Positions 17,981-26,454 are shown, numbered from the stretch's first letter. The stretch: DNA of 64,000 nucleotides from Chryseobacterium indologenes (GCF_001295265.1 NZ_LJOD01000009.1:62001-126000), one strand, 5' to 3'. Program-made: numbers and translations. The notes: generated from the sequence alone by a model not told the origin.

Positions 17981-18466
17981 ATGAAAATCATTATGGCTTC
18001 CCTGCTCATGCTGATAAGCATTCTGTTTATGTCGAAAAAAGAAACCGGCAGCGGAATTGAGGGCACGTGGAAAATGAATCTGTATACTATGGATTCAGAT
18101 ACTCTTTATGTTGAAAATTCTGAAAAGTATACGCTCAGTTATTTTGAAAAAACCCTGAAAAATCTTGCAGCTACTGACGAAAAAAGAAATAAAATTAAAG
18201 CTGAAGGCCAGAAATTATACAACCAGTTTAAAACCGTTGAACTGCAAATCAGTAAAAATACTATTCATTCTTACCGGTCCGGCGGAATGCTGACGGAAAT
18301 CAATTTAAAGTATAAATTGATTGACGGGAAAATTATTCCCGATGAGAAAGGAAATCAAAAACACCAATATACCATTGATTTTGATAAAAACACTGATATT
18401 CTGACCATAAAACAGGGTGGCCCTGACATGAAAATAATAAACAGGTATTCGAGGGTGAAAAAATAA
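17981..18466 (+). CDS. Hypothetical secreted protein, 161 aa (lipocalin-like)
   Basis: N-terminal hydrophobic signal (about residues 1-17). The mature part begins GIEGTWKMNLYTMDSD, and the GxW start followed by alternating beta-strand pattern resembles lipocalin-like or DUF-type Bacteroidota proteins. It has no cysteine lipobox. It is the third gene of the small-gene run. Function unknown. Confidence 0.7.
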   Translation: MKIIMASLLMLISILFMSKKETGSGIEGTWKMNLYTMDSDTLYVENSEKYTLSYFEKTLKNLAATDEKRNKIKAEGQKLYNQFKTVELQISKNTIHSYRSGGMLTEINLKYKLIDGKIIPDEKGNQKHQYTIDFDKNTDILTIKQGGPDMKIINRYSRVKK

Positions 18467-18516
18467 TATTTTGTGTTAAATTACATTGAAAACAGCATAA
18501 GGTCAGTAATACAAAG

Positions 18517-19107
18517 ATGAAGTGCACTGAAAAAAAGATTGAAAATTTTACGATTACTGAAACTCCTGATAAAGTAACGGTTGATTATAAAAAAACGTCT
18601 AAAGACTGTTTTGATGCTGCTATTACCGTTATTATTGGAATTCTTATTTCAATTGCTACTTATTTTTTACTCTTTCAGGGCATCAAAACAATGAGCTATA
18701 TCACTATAGCCGGCGGACTTATTTTTGCTTTTCAGGCAGTTTACCAAACGATTTCAGGAATTTCCCGGGTTTTTCAACCTGTAAAAAATCTTTTAATTAT
18801 AGATAAAAACACGAAGAAACTTATTTCAAAACACAGCTTGCTCTCATCAAAGACATTTCTATTAGATGAAGTTGAAACTCTTCTTGTGATCGGACAAAAA
18901 GAGAAAATTTTCACAGGAGAGCAGCTAAAACGAACGTATTGCACCATCACTCTAAAACTGAAAAATAATTCAGCGGAACAGCTCTTCATCATTAATACCA
19001 ACCGATTCTTCCAGATCTCTTCAAAGAAAACCGAAACCGAATTGTATACACAGGCAAAACGACTGACTTCAGAGTTAAATAAACATCTGAAACTAAATTA
19101 CACGTGA
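18517..19107 (+). CDS. Hypothetical membrane protein, 196 aa
   Basis: Two adjacent transmembrane helices (about residues 30-50 and 56-78) follow a short cytoplasmic beta-rich start; the C-terminal 110 residues are soluble with a PH-like strand pattern (LLIIDKNTKKLISKHSLL, then VETLLVIGQKEK). This layout is seen in many uncharacterised Bacteroidota membrane proteins. It lies 50 bp after the secreted protein gene. Function unknown. Confidence 0.7.
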   Translation: MKCTEKKIENFTITETPDKVTVDYKKTSKDCFDAAITVIIGILISIATYFLLFQGIKTMSYITIAGGLIFAFQAVYQTISGISRVFQPVKNLLIIDKNTKKLISKHSLLSSKTFLLDEVETLLVIGQKEKIFTGEQLKRTYCTITLKLKNNSAEQLFIINTNRFFQISSKKTETELYTQAKRLTSELNKHLKLNYT

Positions 19108-19167
19108 TCCGGATAGCACGAAAAATAAACCAAATTCCTTTTAATACCATTTAAGCAGCTTCTCCAT

Positions 19168-19695
19168 ATGAAATTCATAATCTTTACTTTATTCCTTATT
19201 CCCTGTCTTCTTTTGTCGCAATCTTCTCTTGCTGACAACCAGAATTCCCGTTTTTTCGATTTTGATCAGATCGATCATTATTCCATAAAAATAAGTACTG
19301 CTGAAATTTCTGAAATGGAGTTTAAAAATCAGAAAAAAGATGCTTTCCTTTTGGAGATCATCAGAAGAAATTACCCTGAGAAAACAGACGATGCTATCTC
19401 AAAAACATTAACGGATCACGGTTTTAGCATAAAGACTGTAGATAAGGCCCTATATCCTGAATTAACCGATATTTTCAGTGAAAAAGAATGCAGTGATCAT
19501 ATTGGCGGAGGTTTTTGCATTCCGACTTTCAGAGATATTCTGGTTTTCCGGAAAGATCATCAAGTAGTCGGGGTTGTTAAAGTATGTTATCAATGTCGTT
19601 TTGCCATTCTAAGAGGAACACAAAAAAATGTGAGGAACTTTGGAAGCTGCGGGGATTTTCTGAGGCTGGAGAAGTTACTGGAGAATAAACCATGA
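19168..19695 (+). CDS. Hypothetical secreted protein, 175 aa
   Basis: Signal peptide (about residues 1-22, ending SLAD). The mature domain contains five cysteines, including KECSDHIGGGFC and VCYQC, suggesting disulfides or metal binding in the periplasm. It is last of the plus-strand run and converges with the Imm35-like gene 13 bp away. No family recognised. Confidence 0.7.
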   Translation: MKFIIFTLFLIPCLLLSQSSLADNQNSRFFDFDQIDHYSIKISTAEISEMEFKNQKKDAFLLEIIRRNYPEKTDDAISKTLTDHGFSIKTVDKALYPELTDIFSEKECSDHIGGGFCIPTFRDILVFRKDHQVVGVVKVCYQCRFAILRGTQKNVRNFGSCGDFLRLEKLLENKP

Positions 19696-19708
19696 TTCCA
19701 TCTGAAAA

Positions 19709-20044
19709 TTACTTGTAATCAAACCTGTCTTCATCTGGGTACCAATAAGTATCTAAAGCTGAAGTGAAAGTACCGTTTTCATAGGCTTCCAAATAATCTT
19801 CTAAACTGCCTGATGTACCAAAACCAACCACCCTGCCTGTTTCTTTTTCTACCAAGAAAGGGGCATTGCCTACCAATGACTTATTAAAGTTTCCCGTTAA
19901 AATAGATTCCTTAGAATTAAAGGAATAAATATTACCATATGGTTTTTTAATAATATTATCATATAGCATTGGTTCAATACTTTTGTCTACGACTCTTCTT
20001 ATAAAACGCTCGGCTATCTCTAGCATTTCTTTATCTGTTAACAT
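19709..20044 (-). CDS. Imm35/YrhB-like immunity protein
   Basis: A 111-residue soluble protein. Its end, FLVEKETGRVVGFGTSGS, then LEDYLEAYENG, is typical of the Imm35 (YrhB-type) immunity fold, where a short hairpin with a D/E-x-x-T-G-R turn is followed by a Leu/Tyr helix. Imm35 proteins neutralise polymorphic or papain-like toxins. No toxin gene is adjacent, so it is an orphan immunity gene or has been repurposed. It is the last gene before the tRNA cluster. Confidence 0.7.
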   Translation of the reverse strand: MLTDKEMLEIAERFIRRVVDKSIEPMLYDNIIKKPYGNIYSFNSKESILTGNFNKSLVGNAPFLVEKETGRVVGFGTSGSLEDYLEAYENGTFTSALDTYWYPDEDRFDYK

Positions 20045-20204
20045 AAAACTAGTTTTTTAAATAGCTACTCTTTGATTTTTGTATATTTAAGTTCTAAAGT
20101 TGATTTGATACAGTTGAAAGTTTTTATATAAACTGTGGGGAGGGATAATCCGGTGAATTATTTAAGTTGAACCTGCTACATATTTCCAGGTAACTTTTAA
20201 ACAT

Positions 20205-20242
20205 AAAAAAACCCTCTGTAACTTATGTTAACAGAGGGTTTT
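20205..20242 (-). terminator. Terminator of the three-tRNA operon
   Basis: Stem AAACCCTCTGT / ACAGAGGGTTT with an 11-base loop, followed on the minus strand by a T run. It begins 3 bp past the 3' end of tRNA-Leu(UAA). Confidence 0.85.
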
Positions 20243-20244
20243 AG

Positions 20245-20328
20245 TACCCCGGGCGGGACTTGAACCCGCACGCCAAAAGAGGCACAGGATTTTAAGTCCT
20301 GCGTGTCTACCAGTTCCACCACCAGGGC
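20245..20328 (-). tRNA. tRNA-Leu(UAA)
   Basis: An 84-nt cloverleaf. The acceptor pairs GCCCTGG with CCGGGGT (two G-U pairs); discriminator A; anticodon loop CTTAAAA with TAA at 20292-20294; long variable arm; T-arm GCGGGTTCAAGTCCCGC. CCA is not encoded. Third in a minus-strand tRNA operon. Confidence 0.93.
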
Positions 20329-20337
20329 ATGGTGTGG

Positions 20338-20410
20338 AGCGAAAAACGGGATTCGAACCCGCGACCCCAACCTTGGCAAGGTTGTGCTCTACCAGCTGAG
20401 CTATTTTCGC
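20338..20410 (-). tRNA. tRNA-Gly(GCC)
   Basis: A 73-nt cloverleaf. The acceptor pairs GCGAAAA with TTTTCGC; anticodon loop TTGCCAA with GCC at 20375-20377; T-arm GCGGGTTCGAATCCCGT. Unlike its tRNA neighbours the 3' CCA is encoded, at 20335-20337. It lies between the two tRNA-Leu genes. Confidence 0.95.
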
Positions 20411-20414
20411 ATAG

Positions 20415-20496
20415 TGCGGATGAAGGGACTCGAACCCCCACGCCTCACGGCACCAGATCCTAAGTCTGGCGTGGCTACCAATTACACCACATCCGC
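20415..20496 (-). tRNA. tRNA-Leu(UAG), copy 2
   Basis: Identical over all 82 nt to the copy at 16710-16791, including variable arm; the identity extends 3 further bases (TAG on the plus strand) past the 3' end. First gene of the minus-strand tRNA operon Leu(UAG)-Gly(GCC)-Leu(UAA). Confidence 0.95.
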
Positions 20497-20677
20497 AGTT
20501 GCTTTTTTATATTTTTAAACTTAAAGAGCTTGTTTCGTTTTTGTGAGTGCAAATATAGGGCATTTTCCTTTACCTCCAAACTTTTCAGGAAAAAAAATTA
20601 AAATTTTTACATTTTTTTTCTGTAGGACCTGATATTACATTTCATTTTCTTACTTTTACAACGTTAATAATTACAAT

Positions 20678-21055
20678 ATGGAATTACAAGGAACGGTAAA
20701 GAAACTTTTTGATGCTCAGACTTTTGCGAGCGGTTTCCAAAAGAGAGAAATGGTTATTTTAACCCAGGAACAGTATCCACAGCCGATAAACATAGAATTT
20801 TTATCTGATAAGATCAGTTTATTAGATAACCTTAAAGAAGGTGAGAACGTAAAAGTAGGAATCAACATCAGAGGAAGAGAATGGGTTTCTCCACAGGGTG
20901 AAACGAAATATTTCAACTCTATTACAGGATGGAGAGTAGAAAAAGTATTTGATAATGCTTCTGAACCTACCCAGGCGGCTCCGTCTCAATCTGCAGCTCC
21001 GGTTTCCAACGAAAACCCTTTCGCGGGTGATGATGATGACGATTTGCCATTTTAA
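20678..21055 (+). CDS. DUF3127 protein with SSB-like acidic tail
   Basis: A 125-residue Bacteroidota protein of the DUF3127 family: a beta-rich, OB-like body (about 1-88) that starts MELQGTVKKLFDAQTF and contains RGREWVSPQGETKYFNSITGW. A disordered Ala/Pro/Gln linker follows (about 92-112). The last residues are GDDDDDLPF, closely resembling the SSB C-terminal tip (D-D-D-I-P-F) that recruits repair and replication proteins. This suggests an ssDNA- or RNA-binding protein with a partner-docking tail; that function is inference. It stands alone ahead of aat. Confidence 0.88.
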   Translation: MELQGTVKKLFDAQTFASGFQKREMVILTQEQYPQPINIEFLSDKISLLDNLKEGENVKVGINIRGREWVSPQGETKYFNSITGWRVEKVFDNASEPTQAAPSQSAAPVSNENPFAGDDDDDLPF

Positions 21056-21113
21056 TTAGAAAATAAAGATCAAATATAAATCCTGCTTTTTCAAGTGGGA
21101 TTTTTTTTCAACA

Positions 21114-21767
21114 ATGTTCCGATTAGACGAAAACGAAATCTCTTTCCCCGACCCGGAAGTTTATGATGGCCATGAAGGATTAATTGCTATTGGAGGCGAT
21201 CTGTCCATAGAGCGTGTATGGTTTGCCTATCAACTGGGTATTTTTCCATGGTTTAATCCCGGGGAGGAAATACTATGGTGGTGCCCCGACCCCCGATTTG
21301 TTCTGTTTCCTCATGAAATAAAAATTTCAAAATCCATGCGGAAAATACTGAGCCGGAATGTTTTTACTTTTTCAGAAAACCGGAACTTCAGAGAGGTTAT
21401 CAGAAACTGCCAGCAGGCCAGCAGAAAAGGACAGACCGGAACCTGGCTTTCGGACGAAATGATGGAGTCTTTCATTAAACTGCATGAATACGGCCTTGCC
21501 AAGAGCATCGAAGTATGGCAGAATGATGAACTGGTAGGCGGATTTTACGGGCTTCAGATCGGAAATGTATTCTGTGGAGAAAGTATGTTTGCCAAGGTAA
21601 GTAATGCTTCAAAAGCAGGCTTTATCCACTTTGTAGAAAGCAACAAGGACAAACTTGATCTTATTGACTGTCAGTCACATACTGATCATCTGGAAAGTTT
21701 AGGAGCCGTAATGATCCCTAAAAAAGAATTTTTGAAAATTTTACATAAAAACAATGAACGCAGATAA
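21114..21767 (+). CDS. aat: Leucyl/phenylalanyl-tRNA-protein transferase
   Basis: N-end rule enzyme that moves Leu or Phe from aminoacyl-tRNA to N-terminal Lys/Arg of proteins, marking them for ClpS/ClpAP. The family signature is clear: FPDPEVYDGHEGLIAIGGDLS, then FAYQLGIFPWFNPGEEILWWCPDPR and later GLQIGNVFCGESMF. The first listed motif spans about residues 10-30. At 217 residues it is normal length. Its stop overlaps the following transporter gene by 14 bp, indicating coupled translation. Confidence 0.96.
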   Translation: MFRLDENEISFPDPEVYDGHEGLIAIGGDLSIERVWFAYQLGIFPWFNPGEEILWWCPDPRFVLFPHEIKISKSMRKILSRNVFTFSENRNFREVIRNCQQASRKGQTGTWLSDEMMESFIKLHEYGLAKSIEVWQNDELVGGFYGLQIGNVFCGESMFAKVSNASKAGFIHFVESNKDKLDLIDCQSHTDHLESLGAVMIPKKEFLKILHKNNERR

Positions 21768-22638
21768 AGAAAAATGGATCCTTCTGATAGTATTAAGCAT
21801 TATCTGGGGATCATCGTTTATTTTAATTAAAAAGTCTCTGGAACATTTCAATCCATACCAGGTAGGAGCGCTCAGGGTACTTATTGCGGGAATTATTCTG
21901 ATGCCGGTTGCCATTTCAAAATATAAACTTTTCCCTAAAAAACATCTGAAATGGCTTATTCTGGCTGCATTTACCGGAAATTTCATTCCTATGTTCCTGT
22001 TCCCGATTGCCGAAACGGAAGTAAGCAGCAGCATTGCCGGGATCATCAATTCTATGATGCCGATCTTCGTCATCATTGTAGGAGCATTAGTCTGGAAATT
22101 TGAAACAACAAAACAGCAAGTTATAGGAACATTAATCAGCTTTACAGGAGTCTGTTTACTCGCTTTTGGAGGGGGAGACGGTGAGGATGGGAAATTTAAG
22201 CTTATCCCGATACTCCTTCTGTTGCTGGCCACCTTGTGTTATGCAATGAGTACAACTACGGTAAAGTCTAAGCTTATGGAAGTTTCGTCCACCGTTTTAT
22301 CGGCTTTTGTATTTTCGTTTGTTTTATTTTTTCCTTCCGTGATTGCCTTAACGTTTACAGGCTTCTTTTCTACGTTCAGCTTTACTAAAGGTAATATGCT
22401 GGGACTGATGTTTGTAAGCCTGCTGTCAGTCTTCGGAACCGGGCTGGCCATGATGATGAATTACAGGCTGCTGAAAGTATCCACACCTCTTTTTGCCTCA
22501 ACCGTAACCCTGCTGATGCCTATTGTAGCCATTGCCTGGGGTTTTCTGGACGGTGACAGACTATCTTTGATGCAGTTTGCAGGGGCGGGTATCATCATTG
22601 CCGGACTCATCTTTTTAAGGGCAAAACCTAAGAAATAA
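21754..22638 (+). CDS. EamA/DMT-family transporter
   Basis: Inner-membrane permease of 294 residues with about ten transmembrane helices in two EamA repeats (about 8-140 and 155-290). It starts with the classic WGSSFILIKKSLEHFNP motif and contains the repeat-2 SVFGTGLAMMMNYRLL and the PIVAIAWGF-LDGD turn. Substrates of this family (amino acids, nucleosides, metabolites) cannot be predicted. It overlaps the end of aat by 14 bp. Confidence 0.92.
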   Translation: MNADKEKWILLIVLSIIWGSSFILIKKSLEHFNPYQVGALRVLIAGIILMPVAISKYKLFPKKHLKWLILAAFTGNFIPMFLFPIAETEVSSSIAGIINSMMPIFVIIVGALVWKFETTKQQVIGTLISFTGVCLLAFGGGDGEDGKFKLIPILLLLLATLCYAMSTTTVKSKLMEVSSTVLSAFVFSFVLFFPSVIALTFTGFFSTFSFTKGNMLGLMFVSLLSVFGTGLAMMMNYRLLKVSTPLFASTVTLLMPIVAIAWGFLDGDRLSLMQFAGAGIIIAGLIFLRAKPKK

Positions 22639-22639
22639 G

Positions 22640-22680
22640 AAAGCCAGAAGAGGGAGAATGGAAGTTATTTTATACCTTCT
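22640..22680 (+). repeat. Dispersed intergenic repeat, copy 4
   Basis: AAGCCAGAAGAGGGAGAATG then GAAGTTATTTTATACCTTC; the same purine core as copies 1-3, placed directly after the transporter stop. Confidence 0.5.
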
Positions 22681-22911
22681 TCAAAATATATAATCTTTGG
22701 TTTTCTTCAACGCAAAGTTTTCATTCTGATACCGCTGATTTCAGGGAGCTAAGATTGGAATCAACTCCGTTGATTTGATGAAGCGAATGTTTTAATCATC
22801 CTCCAAGTCAGCGACAAAGTCATTATTCTCCCTGCTACCTTAGAATAATCAATCTGCATGACTGACTCAGGCAGCAGAAACATTAAACCGTTGAAATTAA
22901 CCCTTCCGCAC

Positions 22912-22945
22912 AAAATAAAAGCCTGAAGGTATTCCTCCAGGCTTG
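22912..22945 (-). terminator. Terminator after the TPR gene
   Basis: Stem AAGCCTG / CAGGCTT around a 12-base loop, followed on the minus strand by TTATTTTG. It lies 20 bp past the TPR gene stop. Confidence 0.75.
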
Positions 22946-22964
22946 ATTATTCATTAATTTCTTC

Positions 22965-24347
22965 TTATGAATTTTTCTTTTTCAGCTTTGTTCTTGCTTT
23001 CTTCACCTCATCTTTGATGAAAGGATATTTTTTCTGCATATCCTGTACAAGAGATGAATCAAGGCTTAGGGCTTTCTGAAGAGATTCTGCTCCTTTTTCC
23101 TGGTTTTTAAGGTTCAGGTAACAGTTACTCAGCTGATAATACAATTCTGCTCTGTTATGTGCTTTTACAGCTCTGTTCAGAATGGTTACCGCTTCTTCAT
23201 ATTCTCCTAAAAGCATCAGCACTTCTGAATAGGCATACCAATTATAAAACCTTGTAGGTTCGGCATCTACCAGTTTTTTAAGGCAATAAAGGCTTTCTTC
23301 AAACTTTCCTGAATCGATGAACAGAAAAGCCAGTCTTTTCTGATAGTCAAGATTATTTTCATTCAGCATGGTGGCTTCCTTGGCAAAATGAAGGGCTTCA
23401 GACATTCCTCCCATTTCTTCGTAAAGGTAGGACTGCTCCATCATCGCGAGATAGAACTGAGGATCTTCTCTCAACGATTTCTGAAATGCATTAAGGGCTA
23501 ATATAGGCTGTTTCTGAGCTTTATAGCACAATCCTATTTTATAGAATGTGAAAGCCTTGGTATATTCCAACTCAAGCATTTCCTCATAAACCTCCACTGC
23601 TTTGTCATATTGTCCCAATGCCTCATAACAGGCTGCTTTATTAGCATATACTCCTACAGAATTTGAATTGATGGCTAAAAGATAATCATAGCCTTTTATA
23701 GCTTCTTCATAATTCTTACGGTTGAAATAGAACTGTCCGTATTCAAACCATGCGATTTCAGAATAGGAAAATTCATCTAAATACTCATTAAGAAAGGCAA
23801 TAGCCTCCTCGCTCTTATTCAGGTCGCTGAAGCAGATCATACAGTTTTCTAGCGAATATTCATCCGTAGGATCTTCTTTCAGTGCTTTTCTGTAGTGCTT
23901 AAGAGCGTTAAAGGGGTCTCCCAGGTTCACATATTCGTCTGCAATAAAGTTGTGAAGGAAGTTTTCTTCTTCTTTCAGTTCAAGTGCTTTTTTACAGATT
24001 TCAATGGATTTTCTGGGGTTTCCCAGATTCGAATAATACTTGGCATAGCAGACCATGAAGTCTGTGTTCTCCATTGATGAGCCTTTCAGTTCGTCAATAA
24101 GATCCTTTGCCGTATTATAATCTTCCCACTCCAGAAGAATCTCAAGTCTTTTGATCTTGATATCTAATGAATTGGGATGAAGCTTAAGGCCATAGTTAAC
24201 AGCATTGTCTGCGTAGTTAAAATCTCCCAGCTCCAGATAATAAACAATAATATCTTCCAACTCCTCGGTATCGAAGTAGAATTCATCATTATTTTCCATC
24301 ATTTCCTCGAACTTTTTTACCAGTTCATTTCCAAAATACTCTTCCAA
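22965..24347 (-). CDS. Tetratricopeptide-repeat protein
   Basis: Cytoplasmic 460-residue protein made of about twelve TPR-like helix pairs (for example FHNFIADEYVNLGDPFNALKH without the last pair, AWFEYGQFYFNRKNYEEAIK, VYANKAACYEALGQYDKAVE), ending in a Lys-rich tail. There is no signal peptide. Homologous proteins are common in Flavobacteria, with unknown partners. The start is uncertain: the frame opens with TTG at 24347 (reads LEEYFGNEL); there is no upstream in-frame ATG, and the first internal ATG at 24302 would remove family-like sequence. Confidence 0.88.
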   Translation of the reverse strand: MEEYFGNELVKKFEEMMENNDEFYFDTEELEDIIVYYLELGDFNYADNAVNYGLKLHPNSLDIKIKRLEILLEWEDYNTAKDLIDELKGSSMENTDFMVCYAKYYSNLGNPRKSIEICKKALELKEEENFLHNFIADEYVNLGDPFNALKHYRKALKEDPTDEYSLENCMICFSDLNKSEEAIAFLNEYLDEFSYSEIAWFEYGQFYFNRKNYEEAIKGYDYLLAINSNSVGVYANKAACYEALGQYDKAVEVYEEMLELEYTKAFTFYKIGLCYKAQKQPILALNAFQKSLREDPQFYLAMMEQSYLYEEMGGMSEALHFAKEATMLNENNLDYQKRLAFLFIDSGKFEESLYCLKKLVDAEPTRFYNWYAYSEVLMLLGEYEEAVTILNRAVKAHNRAELYYQLSNCYLNLKNQEKGAESLQKALSLDSSLVQDMQKKYPFIKDEVKKARTKLKKKNS

Positions 24348-24709
24348 TAGTGTCTTCTCTGTCGGCCTGATGTCTGAATATGCTTGCAGACCTCGGCAAA
24401 CCTTGTTTTAATTAATAATACAAAACTTCTGAAACTGAATTTCAAATGTTTATGCAAAGTTGCAACTTTTTTTTGAATTACCTGTTTCGTAAATTTCTAT
24501 TTTAAAGATAGCAAAAAAAGAAAACAATACGAAAAGATTGTGGATAAAAAAAGGAAAATATGGATAAGAAATGAAGAAGGGAGCGGGAAGAGGAAGGTTA
24601 TGGAGGTATGAAGGATTACAGGAAATCCTTTAAACTAATGATCCATAAGACCATTATCTGTTTAAAGCAGAGCAGTGTCTTCCGGTCTCTTTTTTCCTAC
24701 TTCCTGTCT
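24348..24709. other. Intergenic region with a repeat copy
   Basis: Upstream of the TPR gene and downstream of the MDR reductase. AT-rich, with one dispersed repeat copy at 24570-24612 and a small palindrome GGATTNCAGGAAATCC near 24612. No gene seen. Confidence 0.55.
24570..24612 (+). repeat. Dispersed intergenic repeat, copy 5
   Basis: ATGAAGAAGGGAGCGGGAAG then AGGAAGGTTATGGAGGTATG; a diverged member of the purine-rich family. Confidence 0.45.
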
Positions 24710-25678
24710 TTAAATGATAATAACCAGCCTTTTTCCACCCGGAATTTCTTTATTCCAGATTGTTGCTATGTCTTTTATATCTGCGGTTTCAGTATCTATT
24801 TTAATTGTTCCGTCTGCTGCTGCCTGAAACATTTCCGGGATGATCTCTGAGAACAAAAGTTTTGATTCCTCAGGCGTCCAGCTTCCCAGCCCCGATCCGG
24901 AAATCTGGATATCCGTTCCTCTCAGGATCTGTGAAGATAACTGAATGGTATCCCCGCTCATACCTCCTACTGAAACCAGTTTTGTTTTATGGGAGAAAGT
25001 CCCGTTTCCTTTCATGGCAGCCAGAATCATTTCCACAGAATGTCCCCAGATGTAATCCAGAACAATGTCAATAGGTGTTTCGCTGTGAATTGCCTGTATT
25101 CTTTTTTTGAAATCTTCATCCTGCAGTTTTAAAGAAACCTTTTCATCTGCACCCAGACTGAAGAGGGATTGTAATGATTCTTCATTTCTTCCGGTTACAA
25201 TAATTTTTCCGGCACCATACAGTTTTGCGATCTGAACAGCAATTTTCCCGGTGACTCCGGTGGCTCCATTGATCAGAACGGTATCTCCCGGCTTCATTCC
25301 GGCTTTGAATTTCAAGCCCATCGCTGAGCCCATCACGGCGTTAGGAAGTGCAGATGCTGTAACAAAATCTAATGTTTCAGGAACCGGAACGATAAAATTA
25401 CGATCTGCCATAGCTTTTTCTGCTACGGTTCCTTTTTTGCTGAAAAAATATACTTTCTGTCCGTTTTCCAGGTATCCGACCCCATCTGTTCCTATAATCC
25501 CAGGTTGATGGGTTTCAGTGCTTACGGAATAATGATTTCCACCGGCTATAGCTCGGTCCAGATTTTTAATAGAGGCTGCTTTCACCATCACCGGAATTCC
25601 TTTCTCTGTTATTTCAGGATCCGGAAAATCTGCATATTGGGGAATATCTCCTTTTTCAAATACAACTGCTGCTTTCAT
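24710..25678 (-). CDS. Zinc-independent MDR-family oxidoreductase (quinone reductase-like)
   Basis: Medium-chain dehydrogenase/reductase of 322 residues. The GroES-like N-terminal domain (about 1-120) is followed by a Rossmann domain with the NADP-binding INGATGVTGKIAVQIAKLYGA at about 135-155 and VTGRNEESLQSLFSLGAD. It lacks the catalytic and structural zinc cysteines of true alcohol dehydrogenases, matching the NADPH:quinone reductase branch. The start is the ATG at 25678. Redox substrate unknown. It lies downstream of a divergent-looking Crp/Fnr regulator on the same strand, 200 bp away. Confidence 0.9.
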   Translation of the reverse strand: MKAAVVFEKGDIPQYADFPDPEITEKGIPVMVKAASIKNLDRAIAGGNHYSVSTETHQPGIIGTDGVGYLENGQKVYFFSKKGTVAEKAMADRNFIVPVPETLDFVTASALPNAVMGSAMGLKFKAGMKPGDTVLINGATGVTGKIAVQIAKLYGAGKIIVTGRNEESLQSLFSLGADEKVSLKLQDEDFKKRIQAIHSETPIDIVLDYIWGHSVEMILAAMKGNGTFSHKTKLVSVGGMSGDTIQLSSQILRGTDIQISGSGLGSWTPEESKLLFSEIIPEMFQAAADGTIKIDTETADIKDIATIWNKEIPGGKRLVIII

Positions 25679-25854
25679 TACGTTTAATTTTTGTACAAAA
25701 TTAGATTTAGCAGCTGTCAGGATGCAATAACATTTGTTATCAGTTTCAGGAGAGAATATGGTGGCTTGACGAGGAAATTTTATTATCGTCCAGGACAGCT
25801 AATGGTTTTTCAAATTAATAATCATAGGGGCAGAATCGTATTTTTAGAGAAAAT

Positions 25855-25881
25855 CTAACTTCCATCCTCCCTTTCCAGCTA
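25855..25881 (-). repeat. Dispersed intergenic repeat, copy 6 (inverted)
   Basis: On the minus strand reads AGCTGGAAAGGGAGGATG then GAAGTTAG, matching the core of copies 1 and 4. It overlaps the last codons of the Crp/Fnr gene. Confidence 0.5.
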
Positions 25882-26454
25882 CTTTTCTTTCAAAATGGCG
25901 CTTTTGATCCTGCTCAGGTGTACCGTAGTAATTCCTAAGTACGATGCAATATAATGTTGGGGAATTCTCCTGATGATTTCGGGGCGTTCTCTGGCCAGAT
26001 TGAGGTACCTCTGTTTCGGGGTATCTTTAATGAATGAGAAAAAATGTTTCATATAATCAAAAACCCTTTCAAACAGGGAATCCATGAACATACTCCTGAG
26101 CTCTCTGTCTTCATACACTTCTTCCAGAACTGCATCTGCATCAGATTTACTGATCCTCCACAAAATACAGGGTTCTATCGTCTCAAAAGAAACCATGCCG
26201 GGAAGGCCTTTTATGAAGCTTTCCAAAGAAGAAAACATGGTATTTTCCATGAAGAACTGAAAGGTTACATCTTTTCCGTCATTATTATACCAGGCTCTTA
26301 CCACTCCTTTTTCTATGTAATAAGCATGTTCAGATTTTTCTCCTTCCCGGAGAAGCAAGGTTTTGGCCGGAACTTCCATACGGTGGAAACAGCGGAGAAA
26401 TTTCCGCCATTTTTCTTTGGAAAAGAGAAACCGGTCCTGAATATGCTCGAACAT
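25879..26454 (-). CDS. Crp/Fnr-family transcriptional regulator
   Basis: A 191-residue regulator. The cyclic-nucleotide-binding-like beta barrel (about 15-115) contains LLREGEKSEHAYYIEKGVVRA; a dimerisation helix and a winged HTH follow (about 145-188, with PQHYIASYLGITTVHLSRIK). It lacks Fe-S cysteines, so it is not an oxygen sensor of the Fnr type. Related small Bacteroidota proteins often sit beside oxidoreductases; here the MDR reductase is next downstream, a plausible target. It follows glmM by 53 bp on the same strand. Confidence 0.92.
   Translation of the reverse strand: MFEHIQDRFLFSKEKWRKFLRCFHRMEVPAKTLLLREGEKSEHAYYIEKGVVRAWYNNDGKDVTFQFFMENTMFSSLESFIKGLPGMVSFETIEPCILWRISKSDADAVLEEVYEDRELRSMFMDSLFERVFDYMKHFFSFIKDTPKQRYLNLARERPEIIRRIPQHYIASYLGITTVHLSRIKSAILKEK

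Larger units (their letters stand above)
22639..22964. other. Intergenic region between convergent genes
   Basis: No gene seen. Contains one dispersed repeat copy near the left end and a terminator hairpin at the right end, both listed separately. Confidence 0.6.
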
